In this document: piece by piece, positions 17,721 through 25,987 of the stretch | Numbering within the stretch: the first letter of the stretch is position 1 | How the letters are laid out: each line of letters begins with the position of its first letter | Made by a program: the position numbers and the translations under genes | The notes under the pieces: model-generated | Databases searched by the model: none | What the model saw: only the letters and a program-made list of their open reading frames with translations | What the model was told of the DNA's origin: nothing | NCBI RefSeq assembly: GCF_030167925.1 | Contig: NZ_JASKUT010000001.1 | Location: 4,548,501-4,612,500, forward strand | Reading direction: 5' to 3' | DNA from: Paenibacillus silviterrae | GTDB lineage: Bacteria; Bacillota; Bacilli; Paenibacillales; NBRC-103111 | Length of the DNA: 64,000 nucleotides

Positions 17721-18311
17721 ATGCTTAATGGCGGAAACAAAGAAACGAATGACCGTGTGCCGCCGGGCCAAACGCTGACCGAAGGCTTTCCCGTGCTGCA
17801 CTACGGCAGCGTGCCTTATTATCATGACATAAGCAAGTGGGATTTGAAAATCTTCGGCTTGGTCGAGGAAGAGCTGACCTTCACCTTCGATGAGTTTATG
17901 GCGCTGCCGCGGCGGGAATTCAAGAACGATATCCACTGCGTAACGACCTGGTCGAAGCTGGATAATGTGTGGGAGGGCGTATCGGTGTCCACTCTGATGG
18001 AGAAGGTGAAGCTGAAGCCGGAGGCGAAGTATGTGATGTTTCACGCAGAGCACGGCTGGACCACGAATCTGCCGATTGAGGACTTTCTGCTGGATACGAC
18101 GTTCCTGGGCATCAAGCATAACGGAGAACCGTTGACCCCGGAGCACGGATACCCGGTTCGCACGGTCGTACCGCACCTGTACTTCTGGAAAAGCGCGAAG
18201 TGGCTGCGAGGCATTGAATTCATGGAGAAGGATAAGCCGGGCTTCTGGGAGCGTAATGGCTATCACATGTATGGTAATCCTTGGAAGGAACAGAGATACG
18301 ATTTCGATTAA
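17721..18311 (+). CDS. Small sulfite-oxidase-like molybdopterin protein
   Basis: This 196-residue protein matches the single-domain SUOX/YedY molybdopterin fold: WDLKIFGLVEEELTF, then the cofactor-ligand segment DIHCVTTWSKLDNVWEGVS with the Mo-binding Cys, the dipeptide-rich HAEHGWTTNLPIEDFL, and HGYPVRTVVPHLYFWKSAKW. It lacks a signal peptide, unlike YedY/MsrP, so it is likely cytosolic with an unknown sulfur or nitrogen oxide substrate. The ATG at 17721 has GGGAGG at good spacing; an upstream in-frame ATG at 17703 lacks one. A terminator follows. Confidence 0.85.
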   Translation: MLNGGNKETNDRVPPGQTLTEGFPVLHYGSVPYYHDISKWDLKIFGLVEEELTFTFDEFMALPRREFKNDIHCVTTWSKLDNVWEGVSVSTLMEKVKLKPEAKYVMFHAEHGWTTNLPIEDFLLDTTFLGIKHNGEPLTPEHGYPVRTVVPHLYFWKSAKWLRGIEFMEKDKPGFWERNGYHMYGNPWKEQRYDFD

Positions 18312-18317
18312 TAGAAC

Positions 18318-18344
18318 ACCGCCCTGCTTAAGGGCGGTTGTTTG
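18318..18344 (+). terminator. Intrinsic terminator after the sulfite-oxidase-like gene
   Basis: ACCGCCCT and AGGGCGGT pair around GCTTA and are followed by TGTTTG. It lies seven bases past the stop and faces the convergent gene ending at 18354. Confidence 0.7.
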
Positions 18345-18353
18345 CATAGGCAA

Positions 18354-18770
18354 TTACTTATCAGGGAGAGCCCTCATACGATTGTTCCTTGGGTTGTGCT
18401 CGACTTCAGCAAAGCCTAATGCTTCGAGCAGCGGGGGGATATACATGCCGAATCTGCCGCGAAAGCCTTTCTTTAGGCCATACCATCCGCCAATTGGGTT
18501 TTCAGGGGAACGGCCCCAAGCTTCAACAGTCCCTTCTTTAGCCGGTTTTTGTTCATCGGCGCTGCCAAGCTCGATCCAATCTCCATGCTGCCTGAGCATA
18601 GCGTGTAAGTCGTCGATGCAGCGATAGTCATAATGCAAAACTGTTTTACCTACCGTGCAAACGAGAATGGCTTTTCCGTCTTTTTCGTCCTTATACATTT
18701 CGTATTCGGATGTTTGAGGAGGAGTCTTCAGCTTCCACGGATTTTCTTTTGTACCTGCATCTGTCGGCAT
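18354..18770 (-). CDS. Conserved protein of unknown function
   Basis: This 138-residue protein has an unmistakable conserved pattern: [77 protein letters not shown], and [16 protein letters not shown] ending in RNNRMRA. I recognise this as a widespread soluble family without a known function, with mostly invariant aromatic and glycine positions. AAGGAG precedes the ATG at 18770 by seven bases. It is a single gene, convergent with the Moco gene and divergent from the SRPBCC gene. Confidence 0.75.
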   Translation of the reverse strand: MPTDAGTKENPWKLKTPPQTSEYEMYKDEKDGKAILVCTVGKTVLHYDYRCIDDLHAMLRQHGDWIELGSADEQKPAKEGTVEAWGRSPENPIGGWYGLKKGFRGRFGMYIPPLLEALGFAEVEHNPRNNRMRALPDK

Positions 18771-18886
18771 CACATTGCTCCTTTATTATGTATAACTTGA
18801 CTTCAGGTAAGAATATAACAAATGAACCCGCTGTACAACGGAACCTGGACGGGGGAACGAATCTCAGCGCTTTGGAGGTATCCTGC

Positions 18887-19336
18887 ATGGTGGATGTAAA
18901 AACGGAAATAATCATTCATTGTCCACTTGATATGGTTTCGGAATATGCGGTTAACCCGGACAACGCGCCTGAATGGTATGTCAATATTACGTCCGTGGAG
19001 TGGCGGACACCAAAGCTGCTTCAGGTTGGATCTAAAGTTGCATTTCGAGCTGCTTTCTTGGGGAAGGAGCTATCTTATGTGTATCAAATCAAGGAATACA
19101 TCCCGCAAAGAAGACTAGTGATGAGCACGGTTGACGGTCCTTTTCCCATGGAAACGACATATACGTGGGAATCTGCGGGTCAACGCTCCACAAGGATGAC
19201 TTTACGCAACAGAGGGAATCCCAAGGGATTTTCTGCAATAGTTTCTCCCTTTATGTCTATGATGATGAAGAGAGCCAACAACAAAGACTTGAAAAAAATC
19301 AAGCTTATACTGGAATCTTCCTCACGGCCCTTTTAG
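18887..19336 (+). CDS. SRPBCC family protein (START/Bet v1-like)
   Basis: This 149-residue protein has the polyketide-cyclase/SRPBCC pattern: the opening strand [30 protein letters not shown], the [15 protein letters not shown] strand pair, TTYTWES, and a long C-terminal helix. These proteins bind small hydrophobic ligands. The ATG at 18887 is chosen because GGAGG lies eight bases upstream; the open frame extends much further back without a better site. Its stop codon abuts the stop of the convergent VOC gene. Confidence 0.78.
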   Translation: MVDVKTEIIIHCPLDMVSEYAVNPDNAPEWYVNITSVEWRTPKLLQVGSKVAFRAAFLGKELSYVYQIKEYIPQRRLVMSTVDGPFPMETTYTWESAGQRSTRMTLRNRGNPKGFSAIVSPFMSMMMKRANNKDLKKIKLILESSSRPF

Positions 19337-19759
19337 CTACTTCGTGCGTTCGGATAAGGGATGATCCTTTTTCAGCTCCAGAAGATCCCACAGGTTTCCA
19401 TATAAATCCTTAAATACGGCAACCATGCCGTAGGGCTGTTCTTTGGGCTCTCGAACGAATTCGACCCCTTTGGACACCATGTCATGATAGTCTCTCCAAA
19501 AATCATCCGTATTCAAAAACAAGAAAACTCTTCCTCCCGTCTGATTCCCAATATACGACTCTTGCTCGGGCGTTGAGGCTCTTGCTAGTAATATGTTTGT
19601 GCCCATGGAGCCGGGAGGAGCCACGACGACCCAACGTTTATTTTGCTCCGGTTGATAGGTATCCTCAAGCAAGGTGAAATGCAGCTTTTTTGTATAGAAC
19701 TCGATAGCCTCATCATAATCTTTAACGACTAATGCGATATGGACAATGGATTGCAGCAT
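19337..19759 (-). CDS. Glyoxalase/bleomycin-resistance (VOC) family protein
   Basis: This 140-residue protein has two beta-alpha-beta-beta-beta halves typical of the VOC superfamily: VHIALVVKDYDEAIEFYTKKLHF at the start, and VFKDLYGNLWDLLEL at the end, which supplies the usual C-terminal glutamate ligand. The N-terminal His is also in place. It could be a dioxygenase, a glyoxalase I-like enzyme or a resistance protein; the sequence does not decide. It shares its end with the SRPBCC gene and is divergent from the TIM-barrel gene. Confidence 0.8.
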   Translation of the reverse strand: MLQSIVHIALVVKDYDEAIEFYTKKLHFTLLEDTYQPEQNKRWVVVAPPGSMGTNILLARASTPEQESYIGNQTGGRVFLFLNTDDFWRDYHDMVSKGVEFVREPKEQPYGMVAVFKDLYGNLWDLLELKKDHPLSERTK

Positions 19760-19854
19760 CGTTTCTCAGCTCCTTTCCTACACTCTACACAATGGAAACG
19801 CATAATGGAAGGGTGTCATTATTTGGCAAGTATCTGGAAGGAGACTTCGATGAA

Positions 19855-20619
19855 ATGTATCAAATTAATATTGGAACTGTGCTGCTGGAGAAAAACCGGT
19901 GGGGCTCAAGACTGCCCAGCTTCCGTGTCAGTGAGTGGATCGACCGATTTCATGCAGACCGCTTTGACGGGATAGAGCTTTGGGAAAATCACGCGATGCT
20001 TTGCGAAGAAGAGGAATTGGAGCTTTTGAGGAAGTACGGGGCCCCCATTGAGGTTTTTAATTCCTACGCCAGCTTCGACGAGGAAGGGGCTGCTCATCGG
20101 CAAGCCGCAGCGAAACTGATCCGCGCCTTGAGCGCCCGCGGCGTCAAGTACAATCTGGGCAAACAGGCCTCGGACATGGAGACCTACCTCTGTAACCTGT
20201 ACCGCTGGGCCGAGCAACTGCCTGAGGATTTCCGTCTTCTATGCGAATGTCATCCCGGAACGGTGATGGAGGACCCTGCATTTGCAGAGCAAGTGTTCCG
20301 GCAGTTCAGGGATACCCGTTTTCAGGCGATCGTTCATTTCCCGAGCACGCCGGAGCAATTGGACGAATGGTTCGGCCGGTTGGGAGGGACCATCTCACAT
20401 ATTCATGTGCAGCTTCGCAATACGCAGAATGCATGCGTCAAGCTGGAGAGCAATCCGGAGCGGGTCGATCAAGGAATCGAGATTCTTGCGAAATATAATT
20501 ACCGGGGCACCTTTACGATTGAATTTACAGAAGGCGTAAGCAGCCATGAGAATAAGGAAGAGCTGTACCATGCGGCTGTCGCTGATTCTCGTTATTTAAG
20601 AAGCCTGTTGACGTATTAA
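19855..20619 (+). CDS. Sugar phosphate isomerase/epimerase-like TIM barrel protein
   Basis: This 254-residue protein fits the xylose-isomerase-like (AP endonuclease 2) barrel: FDGIELWENHAML, VKYNLG, LLCECHPGTVMEDP, FQAIVHFPST, ISHIHVQL and FTIEFTEG, which supply metal-binding Glu, His and Asp/Glu positions. The ATG at 19855 follows AAGGAG by 11 bases. The frame is open upstream to 19732, but that part overlaps the divergent VOC gene and has no good start. It is followed by a terminator and then by the first carbohydrate ABC locus, so a link to sugar metabolism is plausible. Confidence 0.78.
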   Translation: MYQINIGTVLLEKNRWGSRLPSFRVSEWIDRFHADRFDGIELWENHAMLCEEEELELLRKYGAPIEVFNSYASFDEEGAAHRQAAAKLIRALSARGVKYNLGKQASDMETYLCNLYRWAEQLPEDFRLLCECHPGTVMEDPAFAEQVFRQFRDTRFQAIVHFPSTPEQLDEWFGRLGGTISHIHVQLRNTQNACVKLESNPERVDQGIEILAKYNYRGTFTIEFTEGVSSHENKEELYHAAVADSRYLRSLLTY

Positions 20620-20635
20620 TATGCGAATAGAACGG

Positions 20636-20668
20636 CCCGACACTTCCTGATGGTGTCGGGTCTTTTTT
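20636..20668 (+). terminator. Intrinsic terminator after the TIM-barrel gene
   Basis: CCCGACAC and GTGTCGGG form an 8-bp stem followed by TCTTTTTT. It lies 17 bases past the stop. Confidence 0.9.
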
Positions 20669-20670
20669 CG

Positions 20671-20742
20671 TAGCGTTACTTTTTCACCTTACGGAGATAA
20701 GCATAGGCTCTATCACCTTCGTAAGGTGAAAAAATAACGCTA
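20671..20742. repeat. Long inverted repeat (hairpin repeat family, cluster 1)
   Basis: The 23 bases at 20671-20693 match the reverse complement of 20720-20742 at 22 of 23 positions. The core is TAGCGTTA, a T-rich stretch, then TCACCTTACG. A second, weaker pair follows at about 20789-20848 (TTTTATCACCTTA and TAAGGTTTAAAA). The same units occur at 29021-29206. Much of the 380-base gap between 20619 and 21000 is filled by this element. Confidence 0.8.
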
Positions 20743-20921
20743 CAACGAAGCTTCCCCCGAGTCAGAGGGACGTTTGCACAATGTAAAGCCGTTTTATCAC
20801 CTTAATGTACCCGCGGGCGGCCTTCCCTTCCGCTGTAAGGTTTAAAAATCATCTTAGCCCACTCGAACTAAGGACCGCCCCTGCATAAGAATTTCAACCC
20901 TAAATCGAAGGATTGCCTCCT

Positions 20922-20937
20922 CTGCAAGCGCTCGCTT
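20922..20937. promoter_or_regulatory. Weak catabolite-responsive (cre)-like site before ABC locus 1
   Basis: TGCAAGCGCTCGCT at 20922-20935 resembles the CcpA cre consensus around its AAGCGCT core, but has several deviations. It lies about 65 bases ahead of the solute-binding gene. Carbohydrate ABC operons are often CcpA-controlled, so the position is plausible. Confidence 0.25.
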
Positions 20938-20999
20938 TTTTCCTATCATAAAGGAGCAAGGAATTACGTGAAGCACTATGGGAGAGGGGATACGAAAAG

Positions 21000-22307
21000 A
21001 TGAAATGGTTGAAAACTTGGGGGAAAACGGGCACGGCCCTTCTGCTGGCAGCGGCTGTTACGGCATGCAGCAGCACACCGGCGGCAGACCCGGGAAAAGC
21101 GACAGGAAACGAGACGAAGACGGATAAGCCGGTGGAGCTGATCTTCTGGTCGCTCGGTACGAACGGGTATGAGAAGCTGGCGGAGGAGTATAAGGCTGTG
21201 AAGCCGAACGTGACGATCAAGATTCAGAACACGTCGGACCAGACGGTGCATCATAACAATGCGCTTACAGCCTTGTCGGCAGGCAAGGGAGCACCGGATA
21301 TTTTCATGCTGGAGATCGCCTTCCTGGAAAAGTTCATGGAAGCGAAGGACAAATTCAATAACCTTAATGATCTGGGTGCAGGCAGCATCAAAGGCAACTA
21401 TCTGGATTGGAAATGGAAGCAGGCTTCCTCGGTGGACGGTAAATTCCAGCTGGGCCTTCCGACAGATGTAGGGCCAACGGTCGTTTATTACCGGACCGAC
21501 CTGCTGGAGCAAGCGGGGATCCCTAGCAAGCCGGAGGATTTCGCCAAGGAGATTGCCACTTGGGATAAGTTCGCGGAGACGGCAAGGAAGTTCAAGGAGA
21601 AGACGGGCAAGACGTTCGTCGACATGCCGGATCTGGTCTTCAATGCCGTGCGTGACCAAGGCACAGAGCTTTACTATAACAGCAATGACGAGTTTATCGG
21701 GGATAAGAACCCGCAAGTGAAGAAAGCGTACGACTACACCGCCAAGGCCATTAAGGAAGGCTGGGTAGGCCAGAATACGCTATGGACGCCGGAATGGGCG
21801 AAGGAGACGAATACGGGCGGATTCGCAGTGATGCTGGCCCCGGCTTGGATGAGTGGAGTCATTAAGGGCAATGCCAAGGATGCGGCGGGCAAGTGGAGAA
21901 TTACTCAAATGCCGGAGGGCGCGGGCAACTGGGGCGGCTCCTTCCTGACGATTCCGAAGGAATCCAAGAACGCCAAGGAAGCTTATGAGTTCATCTCGTG
22001 GCTGGTAAGCAAGGACGGTCAGCTGAAGTCCTATATCAACAACGGTCTTTTCCCGTCCATTCCTGCGGTTTATGACGATGCGAAGTTCAAGGATCTGAAG
22101 GATCCGTTCTTCGGAGACCAGGCGATCTCGGTTCAGTTTGCCCAGGCGGCCAAATCGGTTAAACCGCTTCGTTACGGCAAGCTGCATGACGGTACGGACA
22201 GCATCGTGAAGGAAGGCCTCAGGAACGTACTGCAGAAGGGCGGAGACCCGGCGGCCGAGTGGGATAATGCCATCAAGAAAATCAAAGAGCTGAACAAGCG
22301 CAGCTAA
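21000..22307 (+). CDS. Carbohydrate ABC transporter solute-binding lipoprotein
   Basis: This 435-residue protein has a lipoprotein signal peptide with the lipobox AVTAC (Cys23), then a family 1 extracellular solute-binding fold: LIFWSLGTNGYEKLAEEYK, APDIFMLEIAFLEKF, then PTVVYYRTDLLEQAGI and VMLAPAWMSGVIKG. It should capture an oligosaccharide or sugar at the membrane and deliver it to the permeases encoded next. The start has GAGGGG at good spacing. No ATPase gene is present, as usual for Firmicute CUT1 systems sharing MsmX. A stable hairpin just after the stop may favour expression of this gene over the permeases. Confidence 0.92.
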   Translation: MKWLKTWGKTGTALLLAAAVTACSSTPAADPGKATGNETKTDKPVELIFWSLGTNGYEKLAEEYKAVKPNVTIKIQNTSDQTVHHNNALTALSAGKGAPDIFMLEIAFLEKFMEAKDKFNNLNDLGAGSIKGNYLDWKWKQASSVDGKFQLGLPTDVGPTVVYYRTDLLEQAGIPSKPEDFAKEIATWDKFAETARKFKEKTGKTFVDMPDLVFNAVRDQGTELYYNSNDEFIGDKNPQVKKAYDYTAKAIKEGWVGQNTLWTPEWAKETNTGGFAVMLAPAWMSGVIKGNAKDAAGKWRITQMPEGAGNWGGSFLTIPKESKNAKEAYEFISWLVSKDGQLKSYINNGLFPSIPAVYDDAKFKDLKDPFFGDQAISVQFAQAAKSVKPLRYGKLHDGTDSIVKEGLRNVLQKGGDPAAEWDNAIKKIKELNKRS

Positions 22308-22322
22308 CCGCTTCGTCCGGCA

Positions 22323-22359
22323 AAGACAGGTTCACGGCACAGCTCCGTGGACCTGTCTT
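22323..22359 (+). terminator. Intercistronic stem-loop after the solute-binding gene
   Basis: AAGACAGGTTCACGG pairs with CCGTGGACCTGTCTT around a six-base loop. There is no T-tract, so it is more likely a 3'-end stabiliser or partial terminator that raises binding-protein mRNA above permease mRNA. Confidence 0.6.
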
Positions 22360-22393
22360 CTTCCGGGAGCTCACTACGAGGAGGGAAACAACC

Positions 22394-23332
22394 ATGAGTA
22401 CTCAGACCGCTGCAACCGCTGCAGCCGCAACGGCCCGGCCCTGGCTGACGGAACGCCGCAGAGGCCGGCTGGCCGCTTACTTGTTCATCTCGCCGTTTTT
22501 TATCCTATTTGCGATCTTCGGGGTTTATCCGATTTTCTTCACCTTTTATCTTTCGCTGTACAAGTGGAACGGACTCGGTCCGAAGAAGTTTGTCGGGCTG
22601 CAAAACTTCGAGTTTGTAATGGGCGACCCCACGTTCTGGACCTCGGTCAGCAATACGCTGATCATGGGGGCGATGGGTACGGTTCCCCAGCTCATTCTGG
22701 CGCTGATCCTGGCCGTTGCCTTGAATTCGGCATTTTTACGCGGGGCCAAGCTGCTTCGTGCGATCTATTTTCTTCCTAACATTACGTCCATCGTTGCGGT
22801 TACCTTAATTTTCAGCGCAGCGTTCGCCAACAAAGGCTTAGCCAACTATCTCGTGTCGCTGATCGACCTGGGCCCGTATTCGTGGAACATTCAGAATTGG
22901 CCGCTGAAGATCGCAATTGCCACCATGGTTCTTTGGCGCTGGACAGGGTATAACGCGATTATTTTCCTGTCGGGGATGCAGAGCATTCCGGCAGACCTGT
23001 ATGAGGCGGCCCGAATCGATGGAGCGAATCGTACGCAGCTGTTTACGTATATTACGGTGCCGCTGCTTAAGCCCTTCATCATCTTTGCGGTGCTAATCTC
23101 GACGATCGGCAGCATGCAGCTGTTTACCGAGCCTTACGTGTTCCTCAGCCAAGGCGGTACCGGCTCCACCCGTGCCGAGGGGATTACGATGGTCATTTAT
23201 TTGTACCAGGAGGCGTTCCGCAACTCCTTCTTCGGAAGCGCCGCGGCGACGGCCGTGATTCTGTTCTTCTTTACGATGATATTCTCATTGCTCAATACAT
23301 GGATATCCAAGCGAATGGGAGGCGAAGCGTAA
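22394..23332 (+). CDS. Carbohydrate ABC transporter permease (MalF/UgpA type)
   Basis: This 312-residue inner-membrane protein has six predicted helices, starting at LAAYLFISPFFILFAIFGVYPI. It carries the cytosolic EAA loop DLYEAARIDGANRTQLFTYITVPLLKP near residue 200, which docks the ATPase. It forms the translocation pore with the next gene product. The start has GAGGAGGG. Its stop TAA overlaps the next start (TAATG). Confidence 0.92.
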   Translation: MSTQTAATAAAATARPWLTERRRGRLAAYLFISPFFILFAIFGVYPIFFTFYLSLYKWNGLGPKKFVGLQNFEFVMGDPTFWTSVSNTLIMGAMGTVPQLILALILAVALNSAFLRGAKLLRAIYFLPNITSIVAVTLIFSAAFANKGLANYLVSLIDLGPYSWNIQNWPLKIAIATMVLWRWTGYNAIIFLSGMQSIPADLYEAARIDGANRTQLFTYITVPLLKPFIIFAVLISTIGSMQLFTEPYVFLSQGGTGSTRAEGITMVIYLYQEAFRNSFFGSAAATAVILFFFTMIFSLLNTWISKRMGGEA

Positions 23333-24174
23333 TGCCGGTAGGGGAAAGGCAGGGAGTCATCTCCCGGTGGCTCACCTATATCATACTCATAGCAGGGGCG
23401 GCGGCGTCCGCGTATCCGTTCTACTGGATGCTGGTCATCGCCACACGGACGCGGGATGCCGTCTACTCGATCCCTCCGGCGATCGTGCCCGGTGCGGAGC
23501 TGATCACGAATTTTATGAATGCAATCGAACGGATCATTTTTTTCCGCGCGCTGTGGAATTCGTTCGTGGTGTCCAGTCTGACGACACTGTTCGTGCTGTT
23601 TTTCTGCTCCCTGGCAGGGTTTGCCTTCGCCAAGTTTGAATTTCCGGGCAAGAAGGTGCTGTTTGCCGTTGTGTTAGGCACCTTGCTCGTGCCGCAGCAG
23701 CTCAGCGTACTGCCGAACTACATTCTCATGAGCAAGCTGAGCTGGATCGATTCCTACAAAGCCATTATCGTGCCGGGCATGGTGTCGGCATTTGGGATAT
23801 TTTGGATGAGACAATACATTCAGGCAAGCATTCATTCCGAGCTGATTGAAGCGAGCCGGATTGACGGCAGCAGCTATTTCCAGACGTATTACCGGATCGT
23901 AATGCCAGTCATTTTGCCCGCTACGGCGACGCTCGGAATCTTTACGTTCCTCAACACCTGGAACGATTTCTTCTGGCCGCTCGTCGTGCTGAAGAATAGC
24001 GATAATTTCACAATCCAAATTGCGCTTCAGGGCTTGTTCGCGAGAAACGATTCGATCGATTACGGGATGATCATGTCGGCGACCTTCTTTGCTACCATGC
24101 CTTTGCTGATTGTGTTTGCCATGTTCAGCCGCTGGTTTATTTCCGGATTGACCTCAGGGGCGGTGAAGAGCTAA
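23332..24174 (+). CDS. Carbohydrate ABC transporter permease (MalG/UgpE type)
   Basis: This 280-residue protein is the second permease of the complex, with helices from about residue 15 and the EAA loop ELIEASRIDGSSYFQTYYRIVMPVILP near residue 175. The ATG at 23332 overlaps the stop of the first permease by one base and has GGGAGG about 9 bases upstream. An earlier in-frame ATG at 23299 lies inside the previous gene. The sensor kinase gene follows after 40 bases. Confidence 0.9.
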   Translation: MPVGERQGVISRWLTYIILIAGAAASAYPFYWMLVIATRTRDAVYSIPPAIVPGAELITNFMNAIERIIFFRALWNSFVVSSLTTLFVLFFCSLAGFAFAKFEFPGKKVLFAVVLGTLLVPQQLSVLPNYILMSKLSWIDSYKAIIVPGMVSAFGIFWMRQYIQASIHSELIEASRIDGSSYFQTYYRIVMPVILPATATLGIFTFLNTWNDFFWPLVVLKNSDNFTIQIALQGLFARNDSIDYGMIMSATFFATMPLLIVFAMFSRWFISGLTSGAVKS

Positions 24175-24214
24175 GATTTAACTATTAAATTTGATTTCCC
24201 TGGAGGAAGGCTGA

Positions 24215-25987
24215 ATGTCGCTGCGCCACAAGATTATGCTGGGCGTGCTGCTCCTTGTATTTATTCCCGTCATCGTGATGGGCGGTGTAACCTACTATCT
24301 TTTCTCCGGGGCAATCGAGGAGCAGACGGAGGCCTACTATCGCAGCAGCCTGCTGGAAACCGACCGGAAGATCCAATATGCGCTTGGCGAGCTGAACGGA
24401 ATATCGGATCTAAGCATTACGCAGCCGGTCGTGCAGCAGTTCCTGAAGCAGACCCGCATGGGCGGACTGCTCTGGGGAGACGGCATGGCCGAGCGGGCCT
24501 TGCTGACGGAGCTGAACAATCTGCTGCTGTCTCATCCCAAAATCACCTCGCTGACGCTCTATAACCAGAACGAGCTTGTGCATACGACGGGCTCCGGCAC
24601 AGCGCTGCCGCTCGATTCGCTGCGGGCGCAGCCTTGGTATGCCAAGGTAAAGGCGCTGAAGGGGAGACCGATGTGGCTAGGACCGTATGAGAATGATCTG
24701 CTCGTCGGACAGCAGCTGACGCAGGTGCGCATGGTGAAGGATTATTACTCCTTGGAGGACATCGGAACCCTGGTGCTGACGGTCCGTACGGATGCGATCG
24801 ACCATATTCTATGGGAGGCCGGCACCATCCAGGAGGGCGAGATGCTCGTGGTGAACCGGGACGGGACGGTCATTTTCAGCAAATCGGGCAAGCATCTAGG
24901 GGAAGGGCTGCCGTTTCCCTTCTTGACATCTGCAGGTGAAAGGGAAACCTTCGTAGAAGCCTATGAAGGGAAGGAAACGTTCATTACATACCATCCCTCG
25001 CAAGTGGAAGGCTGGTATTTGATCGCGCTTACACCGATCGATAATATGTACGCGGAGATGATCCGCATCCGTAATTTGGCCGTAGGGCTCATTCTGTTAA
25101 CGCTGTTCAGCGTGATTGTGTTCGACTTACTGTTCCTGCGAAAGCTGGTTCATACGATTATTGCCGTTACGAAGGCGCTTAAGCTGGCGGAAGCCGGAAG
25201 CTTTACCGAGGTGAGCATGGGACGCAGAGCATACCAGGACGAATCGGGCCTGCTGGTCAGAGGCTTTAACAGGATGAGCCGCCAAATTCAAGAGCTGATT
25301 ACCCGTGTGGAGGAGGAGCAGCGCCGCAAGAAGGAAGCGGAGCTGCAAGCGCTGGTCGCTCAGATCAATCCGCACTTTATTTATAATTCCTTGGAAACGA
25401 TTAATTCGATGGCGGTGCTTCAAGGCAATAGGGAGATCAGCCGGCTGGTCATCTCTCTCGGCAAGCTGCTTCGCATCAGCATCAGCGAAACGCAGGAGCT
25501 CATCCCCATCGGTACGGAGCTCGAGCATGTTCGGCATTATTTGTTTATTCAAACGTGCAGGTTCGGAGAGAAGCTGCTGTACGAGCTGGAGGTGCCGGAG
25601 CAGTGGAAATATCATTTGTCCCTGAAGCTGATCGTGCAGCCGATCGTTGAGAATGCGCTGTATCATGGGATTGAGCGGCTCCAGGGCCAAGGGGTTATTC
25701 GAATCCGGCTGCTGGAATCGTCCGGCGATTTGGTGGTGGAGGTTACGGATAACGGGCTCGGCATCGAACCGGAGCGGCTGGAGGAGCTGTTCGCGGACAA
25801 GAAGCCGGAGGTAAGCAAAGCGAAGCATCGGGGCGTTGGGATGAAAAATGTGCATGACCGGCTGCGCATTCGCTTCGGCAGCAGGTACGGCATCATCGTC
25901 TGCAGCTCGGCGGGCGAAGGGACGGTTGTCCGCATTCGGATGCCCCGCATCACATCGGGCGGCGGAGGAGGAGGTGCGGCAGGATGA
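24215..25987 (+). CDS. YesM-type sensor histidine kinase
   Basis: This 590-residue protein has a transmembrane helix at about 6-28, an extracytoplasmic sensor of about 250 residues (Cache-like), a second helix at 287-308 and a HAMP segment. The His_kinase domain has the motif QINPHFIYNSLETIN (phospho-acceptor His387), and the HATPase has NALYHG, DNGLGI and GVGMKNV. This histidine kinase class pairs with AraC-type response regulators and usually controls the adjacent sugar transporter. GGAGGAAGG precedes the ATG. The stop overlaps the start of the following lipoprotein gene (ATGA). Confidence 0.92.
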   Translation: MSLRHKIMLGVLLLVFIPVIVMGGVTYYLFSGAIEEQTEAYYRSSLLETDRKIQYALGELNGISDLSITQPVVQQFLKQTRMGGLLWGDGMAERALLTELNNLLLSHPKITSLTLYNQNELVHTTGSGTALPLDSLRAQPWYAKVKALKGRPMWLGPYENDLLVGQQLTQVRMVKDYYSLEDIGTLVLTVRTDAIDHILWEAGTIQEGEMLVVNRDGTVIFSKSGKHLGEGLPFPFLTSAGERETFVEAYEGKETFITYHPSQVEGWYLIALTPIDNMYAEMIRIRNLAVGLILLTLFSVIVFDLLFLRKLVHTIIAVTKALKLAEAGSFTEVSMGRRAYQDESGLLVRGFNRMSRQIQELITRVEEEQRRKKEAELQALVAQINPHFIYNSLETINSMAVLQGNREISRLVISLGKLLRISISETQELIPIGTELEHVRHYLFIQTCRFGEKLLYELEVPEQWKYHLSLKLIVQPIVENALYHGIERLQGQGVIRIRLLESSGDLVVEVTDNGLGIEPERLEELFADKKPEVSKAKHRGVGMKNVHDRLRIRFGSRYGIIVCSSAGEGTVVRIRMPRITSGGGGGGAAG

